Positions 33,827-43,223 of a DNA stretch of 49,443 bases are shown here, piece by piece; positions within the stretch are counted from its first letter, which is position 1; every line of letters begins with the position of its first letter. The stretch is from Deltaproteobacteria bacterium (GTDB lineage Bacteria > Desulfobacterota > Syntrophia > Syntrophales > JAFGHS01). The stretch lies in contig JAFGLN010000024.1 of NCBI GenBank assembly GCA_016928025.1, positions 1 to 49,443 on the forward strand. Direction: 5' to 3'. The notes below the pieces were generated by a model. That model was not told the origin of the DNA. It did no database searches and worked only from the letters and a program-made list of their open reading frames with translations. Position numbers and translations under genes: made by a program.

Positions 33827-34127
33827 ACACCTGCTGTATTCTAATGCGCCAAGCGTTGGCCGGAAGATCAAAGATATTTCAGTCCCATCTTGGGAAATTC
33901 TTTTCGCACAGGCAAAGGATTTCACCGGATCATAGCATCCCCGGATAACACGCAGCTGATGAAACAACACCCTACCCCGCCAATGCCCGGCCATGGGCCC
34001 CCGTTACGAAGGAAGTGAACGCACAGGTAGAAAGGAGGAAGAAAATTGTCGATGCCATGCGGGAAGATGGCTTAGGGCCGATATCCTATCCAACGAAAAT
34101 TTAGGAATCTTGAATTGAACTATCGGA
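33827..34127. other. Intergenic with a possible coding remnant
   Basis: One frame at 33949-34104 reads as protein-like sequence (VERRKKIVDAMREDGLGPIS) ending in TAG, with no start codon nearby. It could be a decayed gene end. Not recognised. Confidence 0.25.
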
Positions 34128-35546
34128 TTAATATGCCGATGAAATGATTGGAACGGCTGAATGAACAGCTTCATCCTGCGGCATCGTATCGAGTACTTTC
34201 AAAAAAACATTCACACAGTCAGGGCATAGCTGTGTCCCGCGAACGTCATGAATAATCGTCAACGCCTTTCCCTGCAGCATTCCTTGCCGGTAGGGACGAT
34301 CACTGGTCAGGGCATGGTACGTGTCGGCAACGGCGGTCATGCGCGCCCAAAGTGGAATCGCGCTTCCCTTGAGCCCTTCCGGATAACCTTTGCCGTCTAT
34401 TCGTTCATGATGATAATGAATCACCGGCAAAAGCCTCTGCATGCTGGAAATGGACCCAAGGATGCGTATGCCGGTGTCGGGATGTTCCTTAATGATGGAA
34501 AATTCCTCGTTCGTCAAGCGGCCTGGTTTAAGCAAGATGCTGTCGGGAACACCAATTTTGCCGATATCATGCAATCGGACCGCCAAAACCAGCGAGTCGA
34601 TATCTTCGGGATCGATGTTCATGTGGAGAGCCATTTTACCGACAAACCTCGCCACCTCTTCGGAATGTCCTCTCGTGTAATGGTCCCGGGCTTCGAGAGC
34701 CGTAATGAGGCTGGTGATGCCGGCAAGAAGTGACTTATGTTCGGCCTCAAGGCGCTGCCTGTCTTTAAGCATGAGAAGAAAATGGTCGGACAGTAATTTT
34801 TCCACCGTAATGACCAGTTGCTCCAGATTGAACGGTTTCACCAGATAGGCAGCGGCGCCCCATTCCAGGGAGCGCCGCATCATACTCCGGTCATTGTTCG
34901 CACTCATAATGACGAAGGGTACTGCCGCCATATCCCCCATGGTTTGAACTTTTTTGCATAGCTCGATGCCGTCCATCACCGGCATATCGATGTCGCTTAA
35001 GATGAGATCGGGGCGGCACACATCAAGCATATCCAGGGCGGATTTGCCGTTTTCCGCCGTTACGACCTGAAAACCCGTTTCTTCAAGGGCTTTCTGGACC
35101 ATTTTACAGACCGTCAGGGAATCATCCACGACCAAAATCAAATGCTTTTTATGAAAATTGTAAGATTCCAGAACCCTTCGAATGGTTCCTTCGAGGTCCT
35201 GCTGGGCGTTTTTTTTGGATACGTAAGCGGAAGCGCCGACATGGAAACCATTGTCAATATCCTTATCACTATCAAGAGAACTTAGAATTACAACGGGGAT
35301 TCCGCGAGTGAGCGGATTTTGCTTGATTTCCCGGCAAAAACTAAAACCGTCCATCTTCGGCATTTCAATATCCGATATGATGAGGTCGAATTTTTCTGCC
35401 AGGGCTATTTTCAGTCCCTGAACGCCATCCTCTGCTTGAACGACATTCATACCCTGAAGCTCAAGCTGCTTGGCAAGAACATTGCGTATGACAGAACTGT
35501 CTTCAACAATCAATATTCGATTTCTACTAACTCGACGTTTGTCCAT
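34128..35546 (-). CDS. Response regulator: REC-REC-HD-GYP
   Basis: 472 residues. Two receiver domains: the first (~11-130, phospho-Asp in DLIISDIEMPKMDG), the second (~137-260, DLILSDIDMPVMDG). The HD-GYP domain follows (RLHDIGKIGVPD and HHERIDGKGYPEG), a c-di-GMP phosphodiesterase fold. Such proteins lower c-di-GMP, often opposing matrix formation, which may matter for the PEP-CTERM-based matrix. Both receiver aspartates are intact. No adjacent kinase gene; the nearest sensor is the His-less protein at 25076. Confidence 0.92.
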   Translation of the reverse strand: MDKRRVSRNRILIVEDSSVIRNVLAKQLELQGMNVVQAEDGVQGLKIALAEKFDLIISDIEMPKMDGFSFCREIKQNPLTRGIPVVILSSLDSDKDIDNGFHVGASAYVSKKNAQQDLEGTIRRVLESYNFHKKHLILVVDDSLTVCKMVQKALEETGFQVVTAENGKSALDMLDVCRPDLILSDIDMPVMDGIELCKKVQTMGDMAAVPFVIMSANNDRSMMRRSLEWGAAAYLVKPFNLEQLVITVEKLLSDHFLLMLKDRQRLEAEHKSLLAGITSLITALEARDHYTRGHSEEVARFVGKMALHMNIDPEDIDSLVLAVRLHDIGKIGVPDSILLKPGRLTNEEFSIIKEHPDTGIRILGSISSMQRLLPVIHYHHERIDGKGYPEGLKGSAIPLWARMTAVADTYHALTSDRPYRQGMLQGKALTIIHDVRGTQLCPDCVNVFLKVLDTMPQDEAVHSAVPIISSAY

Positions 35547-35936
35547 TCAATTCACGGCATTCGGGGTTTTAGTATGAAACAGTGCTTAAATATACAATGA
35601 CCCCGCCAAATTTATTTTATCCACGGCCCCCCTTATAGCTTTGTTGGATGATATGATCTAATGACTCTGTAAATAAATCGACTGATTGACTTTCTTTCTT
35701 TAGTCAATTTCGATTTTTTTGCAACCTTCTCCCTCTTATTCGCAAAATTCCGCCATGGTTTGTTCCTCTATGTTTCTTGCCGGGCCGGAGGTATGACAAA
35801 CTGAATGTTTAAGTCCTTGACTTGAAGATCGTCTTGTTCCTATACTTCATCATCTGCGGAATCGGTAAACCTCATTTCGGGCAAACGGCCCACGAAAGAA
35901 ACAAAACCATGAAACTCGTGATGATGGGAAAACGCT
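35547..35936. other. Intergenic region, no gene
   Basis: AT-rich; a TTGACTTT-like stretch near 35690 may be a promoter. Nothing further recognised. Confidence 0.3.
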
Positions 35937-36317
35937 ATGTCGGATAGAAAAATTATCATCAAAAAAATCGCTATGGATGACGTAAAAAATATCCTGCAGA
36001 CCTATTTAAGACAAAAAAGATATGTTTTTGAAATGAAGGAGTTTTCGTCCTACGAAGCGATCATAACCGTTTATAATAAAAAACCGGAATCTTCTGTTTT
36101 TATATCAATCATGGAAACATTCGCTTCACGGTTACTTCTTCCCCCGCGGATTAAAATTCAAATTACGCTAGGCCAGGACAAAGAAGACTGTCTAGTCTCC
36201 ATATCCGGCGAGGTGTTAATGGCCGAAATGGATATCGTCGATCCCAATCCCCGGGCGGCGGGCATCGCGAAACTGCATCATGTTATAGGAGAAATCGCAT
36301 CGACCATAACACGATAA
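35937..36317 (+). CDS. Hypothetical protein
   Basis: 126 residues, MSDRKIIIKKIAMDDV and so on, with alternating beta/alpha-like pattern and no recognised domain. No signal peptide or membrane segment. No clear SD. The reading frame looks coding by its amino-acid pattern; its function is unknown. Directly followed by a broken alpha/beta-hydrolase remnant. Confidence 0.55.
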   Translation: MSDRKIIIKKIAMDDVKNILQTYLRQKRYVFEMKEFSSYEAIITVYNKKPESSVFISIMETFASRLLLPPRIKIQITLGQDKEDCLVSISGEVLMAEMDIVDPNPRAAGIAKLHHVIGEIASTITR

Positions 36318-36342
36318 AGCAGGATTCTTTATGATGAACCAT

Positions 36343-36564
36343 TCATATCGTTCGTCAGGACATCCCTAAAAACACGATACCGACCCTGTTGGTCAGCGGC
36401 AAGCAGAAAAAACGCTATAAACCGTTCCGGGATTTTGCTTTGGCCAATATGCCCGGCGCGAAATCGCCGAACTTGACGGGGGACATGCCGTGAATATCGA
36501 CGCTGCCGATGATTTCAACAACACCGTAACGGCTTTTCTGAAAAAACACCCCATTATGGGATAA
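36343..36564 (+). pseudogene. Frameshifted C-terminal remnant of an alpha/beta-hydrolase
   Basis: Two adjacent frames join into a hydrolase C-terminus: DIPKNTIPTLLVSGKQKK...FALANMPGA in the first and IAELDGGHAVNID...FLKKHPIMG in the second. The switch falls at about 36461 (GCGAAATCGCC), where one missing G explains the shift (GCG-GAA). The catalytic His would be in GGHAVN. The first two-thirds of the gene are absent, so it is an old remnant. Confidence 0.75.
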
Positions 36565-36569
36565 TCACA

Positions 36570-36797
36570 TTAATTCCACTCTTCCTCATTTTCCTCGTCC
36601 TCATCATCCTCTTCCTCCAGAGAATCCTCGTCCCAATCATCCAGATCGTCCAATTCCTCAAGATCATCAAGGTCTAAATCATCCCATTCATCCAGGTCCT
36701 CCTCCTCATCGAAGGAGAAATCATCATCGGTCCATTCTTCGTCGGATTCTCTTTCGTGGTGTCTCGGATCCTGTTCTTTTTTTCTTCTGGGTGACAT
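36570..36797 (-). CDS. Small very acidic protein
   Basis: 75 residues of which 43 are Asp or Glu. A basic start (MSPRRKKEQ) is followed by an acidic body in which Leu/Trp recur about every third residue from residue 35 to 55 (L35, W38, L41, L46, L49, L52, W55). Good SD (AAAAGGAGG). No family recognised. It may be a cation- or polycation-binding, chaperone-like or DNA-mimic protein; this is speculation. Located just downstream of a GNAT gene on the same strand. Confidence 0.6.
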   Translation of the reverse strand: MSPRRKKEQDPRHHERESDEEWTDDDFSFDEEEDLDEWDDLDLDDLEELDDLDDWDEDSLEEEDDEDEENEEEWN

Positions 36798-36857
36798 ATC
36801 CTTGCCTCCTTTTACCTTTTCAGTCGATGAAAATTCTCCGTTTAAACCATATTGAAA

Positions 36858-37631
36858 TCAAGATGGCGCAGAAAAAACCGAATAATGATAGGAATTATCA
36901 AACCCGATTTTCTCATAAATCGGTTTGCCCATTTTTGAAGCCTGCAAACAGGCGAAATTACAATTTTTATTCTTTCCTTCCAGGACGGCCCACTCGGTAA
37001 CGGCCCGACCAAATCCGCGCTCACGATAACCGGCTATCGTGGACACCCAATAGACACCGGCCACCGGACCTGTCTTAATCAGCATCGATGTGCAAACGGG
37101 CTGATCCTCGCAATATCCTACAAACATACTGCAATCAGCCCAATTCATAATCTGGTCCGTGATCACAAACGGACCGGACCCTTCGGGAAGAGAAAAGCCT
37201 CTGGCCGCAGTTTCCTGAAAATGACCAAGATCTTTGGGATTTCTGACCTCTTTGATGACCAAATCCGGCCTTGGGGTCAATCGATCCGGCATATTGAATA
37301 AAGCCATGACCGGAAGCGGATCGATTTTTTTGTAACCCCTATCAAGCAATACGGATAAATAATCATCTGCCAGATTCGGTGTCACAACCACACGAAACGG
37401 CAGGTTTCGATCGGTAAAAAAGTGTTCCCATTGGTCACATAATTTCTTCGGATTCGAGGACTTTCTTTTAATGAACACGACATTGAAATCCTGCATGGCA
37501 ACACCGCTGTGAAAAATTCCGAACCGGTAAGAATCATAAAACTCCCCGGCCACCGAATTGGACATCAGTAATCCCATAGCAATGAGATAATTCTGATCCA
37601 TCAGGAGAACATATTTATCGTCCAAAGCCAT
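36858..37631 (-). CDS. GNAT family N-acetyltransferase
   Basis: 257 residues. The acetyl-CoA binding motif A is YRERGFGRAVTEWAVLEG (~209-226). The N-terminal part is longer than the minimal GNAT fold and probably forms the substrate-binding domain. The substrate is unknown. Ends 60 nt before the acidic-protein gene. Confidence 0.88.
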   Translation of the reverse strand: MALDDKYVLLMDQNYLIAMGLLMSNSVAGEFYDSYRFGIFHSGVAMQDFNVVFIKRKSSNPKKLCDQWEHFFTDRNLPFRVVVTPNLADDYLSVLLDRGYKKIDPLPVMALFNMPDRLTPRPDLVIKEVRNPKDLGHFQETAARGFSLPEGSGPFVITDQIMNWADCSMFVGYCEDQPVCTSMLIKTGPVAGVYWVSTIAGYRERGFGRAVTEWAVLEGKNKNCNFACLQASKMGKPIYEKIGFDNSYHYSVFSAPS

Positions 37632-37812
37632 ATCAGTCCGTCCTTGAATACTTATAGCCGAAGATCCGTCGATGTCAGAGCCGCAACCAATGTATTTTTC
37701 TATAAGGTATTATGAGGATAGAAGGCAACTATTTTTTGAAACTCACAACTGACAAAGATTATCTCTAATGACTCGGGTAACTTGGTAGATTGATCACGAT
37801 GATGGTTAATAT

Positions 37813-38517
37813 TTATTCGAATAAACCCATTAACTTTTTCAATTGCTTGACGGCCGGAGGCAGGACTTCGCCGATAGCTTCGGAAAACCGCAAATGGGCA
37901 TTCCCATCATAGGGCGTTTCTCCGCGATTGATGATAACGAGTTTTGCCCCGGCGTTCAGGGCCTCCTGCGGCATATGAGCCGCAGGGGTCACGACAAGAC
38001 TGGATCCGACGACAAGAAATAAATCGCATCTGCCCGAATGCTCAAATGAAAGGGCTAGGTCTTTACGGGGCAGCGATTGCCCGAAATCCACGACGCTGCT
38101 TTTCAGTTCGCCTCCGCATTCACAGGACGTCTTCCCTGACGCTTTTTCATAGGTTTTTTCACACTGGCGGCACCGCAAAAGAGCGATATTCCCATGAAGT
38201 TCCGCCAGGCGTTCCGACTGGATCCCTGATTTAAGATGAAGGTTGTCGACATTTTGGGAAATCAGAAATTTCATTTTCTCCATATTCTGAAGTTCGGCAA
38301 TCGCAAAATGATTGATATTGGGATCGACCGAATCCCACGGCGTCATAGGCGCAGGCGGCAGTCCTTTGTCACGCCGTGTCCATAGACCGTCCGGCCCCCG
38401 GAAATCCGGAATGCCCGAGTCGGTACTGATACCGGCCCCCGTAAAAACAACAGGATATTGAGATTCATAAAGCCACTGCGCCAAGGTCTGAATTCTTTTT
38501 TCCAAATCGCCGTCCAT
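37813..38517 (-). CDS. Sir2-family NAD-dependent protein deacylase
   Basis: 234 residues. The NAD motif GAGISTDSGIPDFRG (~27-41), SQNVDNLHLKSG (~87-98) and catalytic His in ELHGN (~109) are present. The zinc site is CRQCEKTYEKASGKTSCECGG. It removes acyl groups from lysines using NAD. Class III sirtuins with a Tyr/Arg specificity pair desuccinylate, but that cannot be settled here. Downstream is the GNAT on the same strand, so acetylation and deacetylation genes are near each other. Confidence 0.93.
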   Translation of the reverse strand: MDGDLEKRIQTLAQWLYESQYPVVFTGAGISTDSGIPDFRGPDGLWTRRDKGLPPAPMTPWDSVDPNINHFAIAELQNMEKMKFLISQNVDNLHLKSGIQSERLAELHGNIALLRCRQCEKTYEKASGKTSCECGGELKSSVVDFGQSLPRKDLALSFEHSGRCDLFLVVGSSLVVTPAAHMPQEALNAGAKLVIINRGETPYDGNAHLRFSEAIGEVLPPAVKQLKKLMGLFE

Positions 38518-39026
38518 CGGTCCCCTCTCCCCGAAAATGTTATTCCTTCAAAATGTTCAAGCACATTGACCCCATCATTTACAGGTTACCAGCATCAGAT
38601 TTATCCTTGATAACATGGTTGACTGAAGTATAGAAGTGGGGGTTTTCCCTGTCAAGACAAATTGTCGGCAGTTTTGACACGTCAGGGCCCCGAATGAACA
38701 GCAACGCCCTGCATGGCATGAAGACGGTCCGGGGCCGTCAAATGACAGCGGCTAAAATAGCTTCCGCTCAAACAAACGCCGGGCATTCGTTTTATGTTAA
38801 AACATCTGCCGTTGATCCGCCAGAGAAAATCAGATATAAAAAATATTAGCGGGGTCGGGAGGGGCTGTTGATGATCCATATTCGACAGCCTTCGACATCC
38901 TCTCCGTTATCACACACCGTGATAAAAATGAATATCGAACCGTCCCCTCTCCCTCCCGGGTAGCAGGCGGAAAAATCCGTTCCCCGTATGGATTGCCGCT
39001 TGGAAGAAAGAAAAAGGCCGTCTTCA
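38518..39026. other. Intergenic region, no recognised gene
   Basis: A small stem TTATCAC-acacc-GTGATAA lies at 38907-38925. A minus-strand frame here (38830-39036) has no domain. Nothing else supported. Confidence 0.35.
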
Positions 39027-39209
39027 TTAACCCCAATACGTGGCTTTCAGGTTTTCTTCCGAGTTTTGATGTTCTTTATCGAATTCGGTTCGTTTCGGAT
39101 TCCAATCACTTTCTTCCGGATGCATACGCCATAATTTAATTTCGTAGTCTGAACTGATACGTTTTATCGGCCGAGCTTCCCCATTTTTCTTTTTTGATTG
39201 CCCCTTCAT
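39027..39209 (-). CDS. Small basic hypothetical protein (60 aa)
   Basis: MKGQSKKKNGEARPIKRISS and on; Lys/Arg-rich start, then YEIKLWRMHPEESDWNPKRTE. The ATG at 39209 is chosen for its SD (GAAAGGAG); an ATG 21 nt upstream lies before that SD. No family recognised. Confidence 0.55.
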   Translation of the reverse strand: MKGQSKKKNGEARPIKRISSDYEIKLWRMHPEESDWNPKRTEFDKEHQNSEENLKATYWG

Positions 39210-39687
39210 GGTTTGACTCCTTTCATTCATCCTGCCCGATATCCTGATCTTTTAATTATCACGAAAACACCGGTCTCATTTAACTGTTCACCGCCTGACA
39301 TATCCATCAGTCATGCCTTCGATGTTATTATATACTCACCGCCCCATAAAGATCTCGGACCTGGCCGCAGGGTTCACATAATGATGCGCCAAAGACATCG
39401 CTGGCCGCGGCAAAACCCGGCAGGGAAAAACAATATTACAATCGGGGTTAAAAAGTTTTGTTAATGTCTTTACAATAACCTAAATAATTCTTCAGAACTT
39501 GCCAGAAAGGTGAATTCGAAAAAAGAAGTGAATTTCATGGTAATTGGAAGTTTATATGATCGTATGATATGGAATGACAACACGACTGTCAAGAGGTTTT
39601 TTCTGAGTGGAATTCGCCGAAATATTTGCCGGCTAATTCCGGAATGTCTTGACATGAAAGGGTTTTCAGAATAATTCCCGATGGCTT
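39210..39687. other. Intergenic region, no gene supported
   Basis: Open frames on both strands lack SD and domains. Nothing recognised. Confidence 0.3.
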
Positions 39688-39900
39688 TCACTCTGATCCG
39701 ATAGGCGGAAACGACCGGCTCGCTTCCTTCAGAAGCCAGACCGCCAACACGGCTAAAACCATCGCGGCGACGCCGCTGGGCCAAACGGGTATTTCAATCC
39801 CGCCGATGAAGACGCTTAGCCCAAAAATAAAACGGATTAACTGGCCGATCGCCATAAAGATAAATAAGACAGCGGCCATTAAAGATGCGGGGCGTTTCAT
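39688..39900 (-). CDS. Small membrane protein (70 aa)
   Basis: Start chosen at ATG 39900 because GGGGAGG lies about 9 nt upstream; the longer frame to 40035 has no such site. Two hydrophobic helices (MAAVLFIFMAIGQLIRFIFG and VAAMVLAVLAVWLL) with a short loop, C-terminal EASRSFPPIGSE. No family identified. Confidence 0.6.
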   Translation of the reverse strand: MKRPASLMAAVLFIFMAIGQLIRFIFGLSVFIGGIEIPVWPSGVAAMVLAVLAVWLLKEASRSFPPIGSE

Positions 39901-40096
39901 TGGACACCACCTCCCCTGAGGTATTTTCTTTGCTCTCATAAATATCGATAAGAAACATAACAAACGATCATTACTCTCAGAAGCCGTAAACAACCGCTTC
40001 ATACTTTCCCTTCGGCACATGACCGGGAATATCACCCATTGTCATCTAAACGGCCGGTCAATCCAATCACAGCGTTTCCGGATCAATGATGGTTGC

Positions 40097-40954
40097 TTAG
40101 GGAAGGGATTCCCGGCGTTCCAGCCATTCCGGAGGAACAGACCCGGCGGATAAGGCAACAATGCCCCCGACAATGGCGCAGGTCGTGTCACGGTCACCCA
40201 ATCCCTTGACCGTCCGCCACAGGGCCCCTTCAAAATCGTGGAGATGATGGGCGGCGATCCACAAACAAAAAGGGACCGTGTCCTGCGCGGACACATCATG
40301 GCCCGTGCCCAGTTTTCGCACGGCATCGAAGAAGCGATCCGGCGGAATATCGAGTGCTTCTTCCGTTTTTCTACGGGTCATCCCTTCCGGAACAAAGGGT
40401 AAGACCGCGGACAGGAATTCCGCATCTTCCGACGGACTCGCACCGCCCGCGATAGCAGCGGCGGCAGCCACAGCCATGGCACCTGCTTGTCCTTCAGGGT
40501 GGGCATGGGTAACTTCCGCGGATAGCCTTGCTTCGTGGGCAGCCTTTTCCGGATCGCCGCTGAAATAGCCTCCCAGCGGCGCAATGCGCATGGCGGCTCC
40601 GTTTCCGTACGAACCGCCGCCGAAAAGGCGCGGAGCAAAGTCTCGCCAGTTGTCTCCCCGGGCGATCCGTCGCAACAGCGCAATCGCGCCGCCGCCATAG
40701 CCTCGATAAGGCTGAGCCGTATAGCGTCTGGCAAAAGCGCGGGCCAGATAATCCTGCACGATGCATCCATGGATTTTCAGCGTTTCCACAACGGACAGGG
40801 CCATATGGGTATCGTCCGTCCAGCGCCAGGGGCCCGCCGGAAGCTCCGATAACGTAACCGGAACAGGGGCGCGGAAGAAAAAGAGCTCTCCGAAGGCGTC
40901 CCCCACGGACAGGCCGTCCAGACTCAATTGCATCTTGTCCAGGGAACCTCTCAT
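40097..40954 (-). CDS. ADP-ribosylglycohydrolase family protein
   Basis: 285 residues. Metal-binding motif TDDTHMA (residues 46-52) and a second motif GLGDRDTTCAIVGGIVAL near the C-terminus, where most family members have GGDTDT. The overall helical Gly/Ala-rich pattern is that of DraG/ARH proteins. The role would be removal of ADP-ribose from a protein or small molecule. The GDRDT variant is an oddity but occurs in some subfamilies. Same strand as SRAP upstream. Confidence 0.88.
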   Translation of the reverse strand: MRGSLDKMQLSLDGLSVGDAFGELFFFRAPVPVTLSELPAGPWRWTDDTHMALSVVETLKIHGCIVQDYLARAFARRYTAQPYRGYGGGAIALLRRIARGDNWRDFAPRLFGGGSYGNGAAMRIAPLGGYFSGDPEKAAHEARLSAEVTHAHPEGQAGAMAVAAAAAIAGGASPSEDAEFLSAVLPFVPEGMTRRKTEEALDIPPDRFFDAVRKLGTGHDVSAQDTVPFCLWIAAHHLHDFEGALWRTVKGLGDRDTTCAIVGGIVALSAGSVPPEWLERRESLP

Positions 40955-41002
40955 GCTGCGTAAACCGTAAGCATCATTCCTACCTTTTGTCGCTACAAAT
41001 AA

Positions 41003-41623
41003 TCATTTCGGGACGGAAACATCCATTTTGTTCATTTCGTCTGCGGGGTAAGACGTCAACATGGAACGAAGCCATGACTGTTCCCGGCATGTCGGATCCA
41101 GCCAGTTGTCTTCCTTGTCCTTGGGTATGATGACCGGCATGCGATCATGGATCGGTTCAATCAGACGGTTCGCCTCCGTGGTGATGATCGCACAGGAATG
41201 AACCGTTTCGTTTGCCGGGGAAACCCACATCTCGAAAAGTCCGGCCAAGCCGAACGGCCGTCCTGATTTCAGGCAAAAAAGAAAAGGGATTTTCCCCTTA
41301 TCCGTTTTTTGCCATTCATAAAAACCATCAACAGGGATCAGGCAGCGGCGTTTTTTAAAAGCATCCCGGAAGCTTGGTTTTTCGGCAACGGTTTCGGCCC
41401 GGGCGTTAAACAAACGGCGCGCGATGGAACGGTCCTTCGCCCAGAAGGGGATCAATCCCCAATGTAATCGAACGAGACGGCGGCCACCGTCCTGGATGAC
41501 GGCGGCTAAATCCTGTCCCGGTACAAAATCTTCTCTTTGTGGAACGGAGGTGGATATGTCTTCAACATCAAAAGTTTCTTTTATTGTCGACAAATCGCTT
41601 CTCAGGATAAAGCGTCCGCACAT
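41003..41623 (-). CDS. SRAP (SOS response-associated peptidase) domain protein
   Basis: 206 residues, family HMCES/YedK. Catalytic Cys2 directly after Met1, Asn73 in LFNARAET, Glu103 in DGFYEW and His159 in EPIHDRMP are all in place. It forms a thiazolidine crosslink with abasic sites in single-stranded DNA, protecting them during replication. Convergent with nothing close; 48 nt upstream of the ARH gene in the same direction. Confidence 0.93.
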   Translation of the reverse strand: MCGRFILRSDLSTIKETFDVEDISTSVPQREDFVPGQDLAAVIQDGGRRLVRLHWGLIPFWAKDRSIARRLFNARAETVAEKPSFRDAFKKRRCLIPVDGFYEWQKTDKGKIPFLFCLKSGRPFGLAGLFEMWVSPANETVHSCAIITTEANRLIEPIHDRMPVIIPKDKEDNWLDPTCREQSWLRSMLTSYPADEMNKMDVSVPK

Positions 41624-41726
41624 CGTTCAACCCTCATGACAGTAAATTGTACGGAAAACCCTTTGTCTCTATTCATGATGTAAAGGTACCATAGACATTT
41701 TTTTACAGCAATATGAATATGTTCTC

Positions 41727-41755
41727 TTGACTCTGATTAAAAATTCGCATAAATC
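41727..41755 (+). promoter_or_regulatory. Putative sigma-70 promoter of acyl-CoA synthetase paralogue 3
   Basis: TTGACT (41727-41732), 17-nt spacer, TAAATC (41750-41755). The -10 is weak. Confidence 0.4.
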
Positions 41756-41810
41756 GATCTAAACTAAAATTTCTTTGTAAACACAAATGACAACCATGGA
41801 GAAGAAAACA

Positions 41811-43223
41811 ATGGCAATTAAACCCCTTCCGGACGCTTTTTTCGAACCTCGATCCATTGCCGTTATTGGTGCTTCCGTCAACAAACTCTTTGGAAGTGCC
41901 ATTCCCAAGACTTTAATCGAATTAGGTTACAAAGAACACCTGTATCTCGTCAATCCCCATCAAAGAGAAATTGAGGGTATGCCTGTATATCGGCGGGTAA
42001 CGGACGTCCAGCAGGCCGTCGATCTGGCCATTGTTGTCGTTCCGGGCATGAACGTCCCCGATGTCATCAGGGACTGCAGGGCAAAGAACATTCCTGCCGT
42101 CATTATTGAGTCCGCCGGTTTCAGCGAAATCGGCGAGGAAGGTGCCAAACTGGAGGAAGAAATCAAAGCTCTGATTCGCGGAACGGACATGAGGATCATC
42201 GGCCCCAATTGCATCGGCGTCGTTAATACCCATGGCCGCTTTGCGTCGACGGAACTCGCTTTCGACGAACTCCGGGAGGGCAACATTGGTGTCATCGCTC
42301 AAAGCGGCGTTTTCGGAAACATTCTGACGGACTGGGCGCCCACGCAAAACCTGGCCTTCAGCAAACTGGTCACCATCGGCAATTGTATCGATGTCGATGA
42401 AACGGACTTAATCTATTATTTTGCCGAAGACGAAAAAACCGATGTGATCGTCCTGTATCTGGAAGGCGTGAGTAACGGCCCCCGTTTTTTCAAGGCGGCC
42501 AGCGAAGTGTCTCCGAAGAAACCCATTCTTGTCTATAAAAGCGGCCGAACGAAGGAAGGCGGGCAAGCCGCAGCCATCCATACCGGAAGTATTTCCGGTG
42601 AGGATAATCTTTATGAAGGCTTGTTCCGTCAAGCCGGGGTTATACGGACTTATTCATTTCAGGAGCTGTTTGATCTCGCCCGTGTCTTCGCGGCTGAACC
42701 CCTGATGACGGGGCCCAATGTGGGAATCGTGACTTGTTCCGGTTCTCTGGGTGTTATGGCCGCCGACGAATGCGCGCGACTGGGCTTGAACTTTCCGGCC
42801 CTGTGCCCGGAAGCCGTCACCGAACTCAATAAACAGAAACCGGCTTGGATGAAAATCGGAAATCCTCTGGATGTGGGACCGTCGGGACTGTTCAGTAACG
42901 CCATTAACGCCGTCCTTAAAGACGACCGAATCAACGGCATGATCGCCTTCCCCGTCGTTCCGGGAACGGCGGTGGAAACGCTGGAAAAAGAGGGAATCAA
43001 TCTGGAGCTGCTCTTCGGTGACGCCGTGGAGTACCGGATCCTTTCGCAGCATAAGCCGCTCGTCATGTTTACGTTCGGCGCCGACTTCTGGATGCGTGAA
43101 GTGAAAAAACTGCTGGGTGGGGCTTTCACCATTGTCAGTTCGCCGGAGATTGCCTCCCGCGCCCTCTGGCAGCTCTACAGATATTATCAATACCGTCAGA
43201 TGAAAAGCGGCGCCGCAATCTAA
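41811..43223 (+). CDS. NDP-forming acyl-CoA synthetase alpha-subunit-like protein (paralogue 3)
   Basis: 470 residues from ATG 41811, which has GGAGAAG 8 nt upstream; an alternative ATG at 41787 lacks an SD. CoA-binding domain (FFEPRSIAVIGAS), GPNCIG near 131, VIAQSGVFGN, catalytic His257 in AAIHTGSISGED. The protein lacks the ATP-grasp part. Its closest relatives in the window are the proteins at 9828 and 6953, with the same motifs but divergent surroundings. Single gene, convergent with dusB (4-bp overlap of the stop regions). Confidence 0.85.
   Translation: MAIKPLPDAFFEPRSIAVIGASVNKLFGSAIPKTLIELGYKEHLYLVNPHQREIEGMPVYRRVTDVQQAVDLAIVVVPGMNVPDVIRDCRAKNIPAVIIESAGFSEIGEEGAKLEEEIKALIRGTDMRIIGPNCIGVVNTHGRFASTELAFDELREGNIGVIAQSGVFGNILTDWAPTQNLAFSKLVTIGNCIDVDETDLIYYFAEDEKTDVIVLYLEGVSNGPRFFKAASEVSPKKPILVYKSGRTKEGGQAAAIHTGSISGEDNLYEGLFRQAGVIRTYSFQELFDLARVFAAEPLMTGPNVGIVTCSGSLGVMAADECARLGLNFPALCPEAVTELNKQKPAWMKIGNPLDVGPSGLFSNAINAVLKDDRINGMIAFPVVPGTAVETLEKEGINLELLFGDAVEYRILSQHKPLVMFTFGADFWMREVKKLLGGAFTIVSSPEIASRALWQLYRYYQYRQMKSGAAI

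Noticed and set aside
34034-34104. Mini-gene after GAAAGGAGG near 34030
   Set aside because: The SD-like AAAGGAGG is followed by a TTG that leads to only nine codons; the longer coding-like frame around it has no start.
38830-39036. 68-codon minus-strand frame
   Set aside because: Overlaps the end of the better supported 60-residue gene and has no SD.
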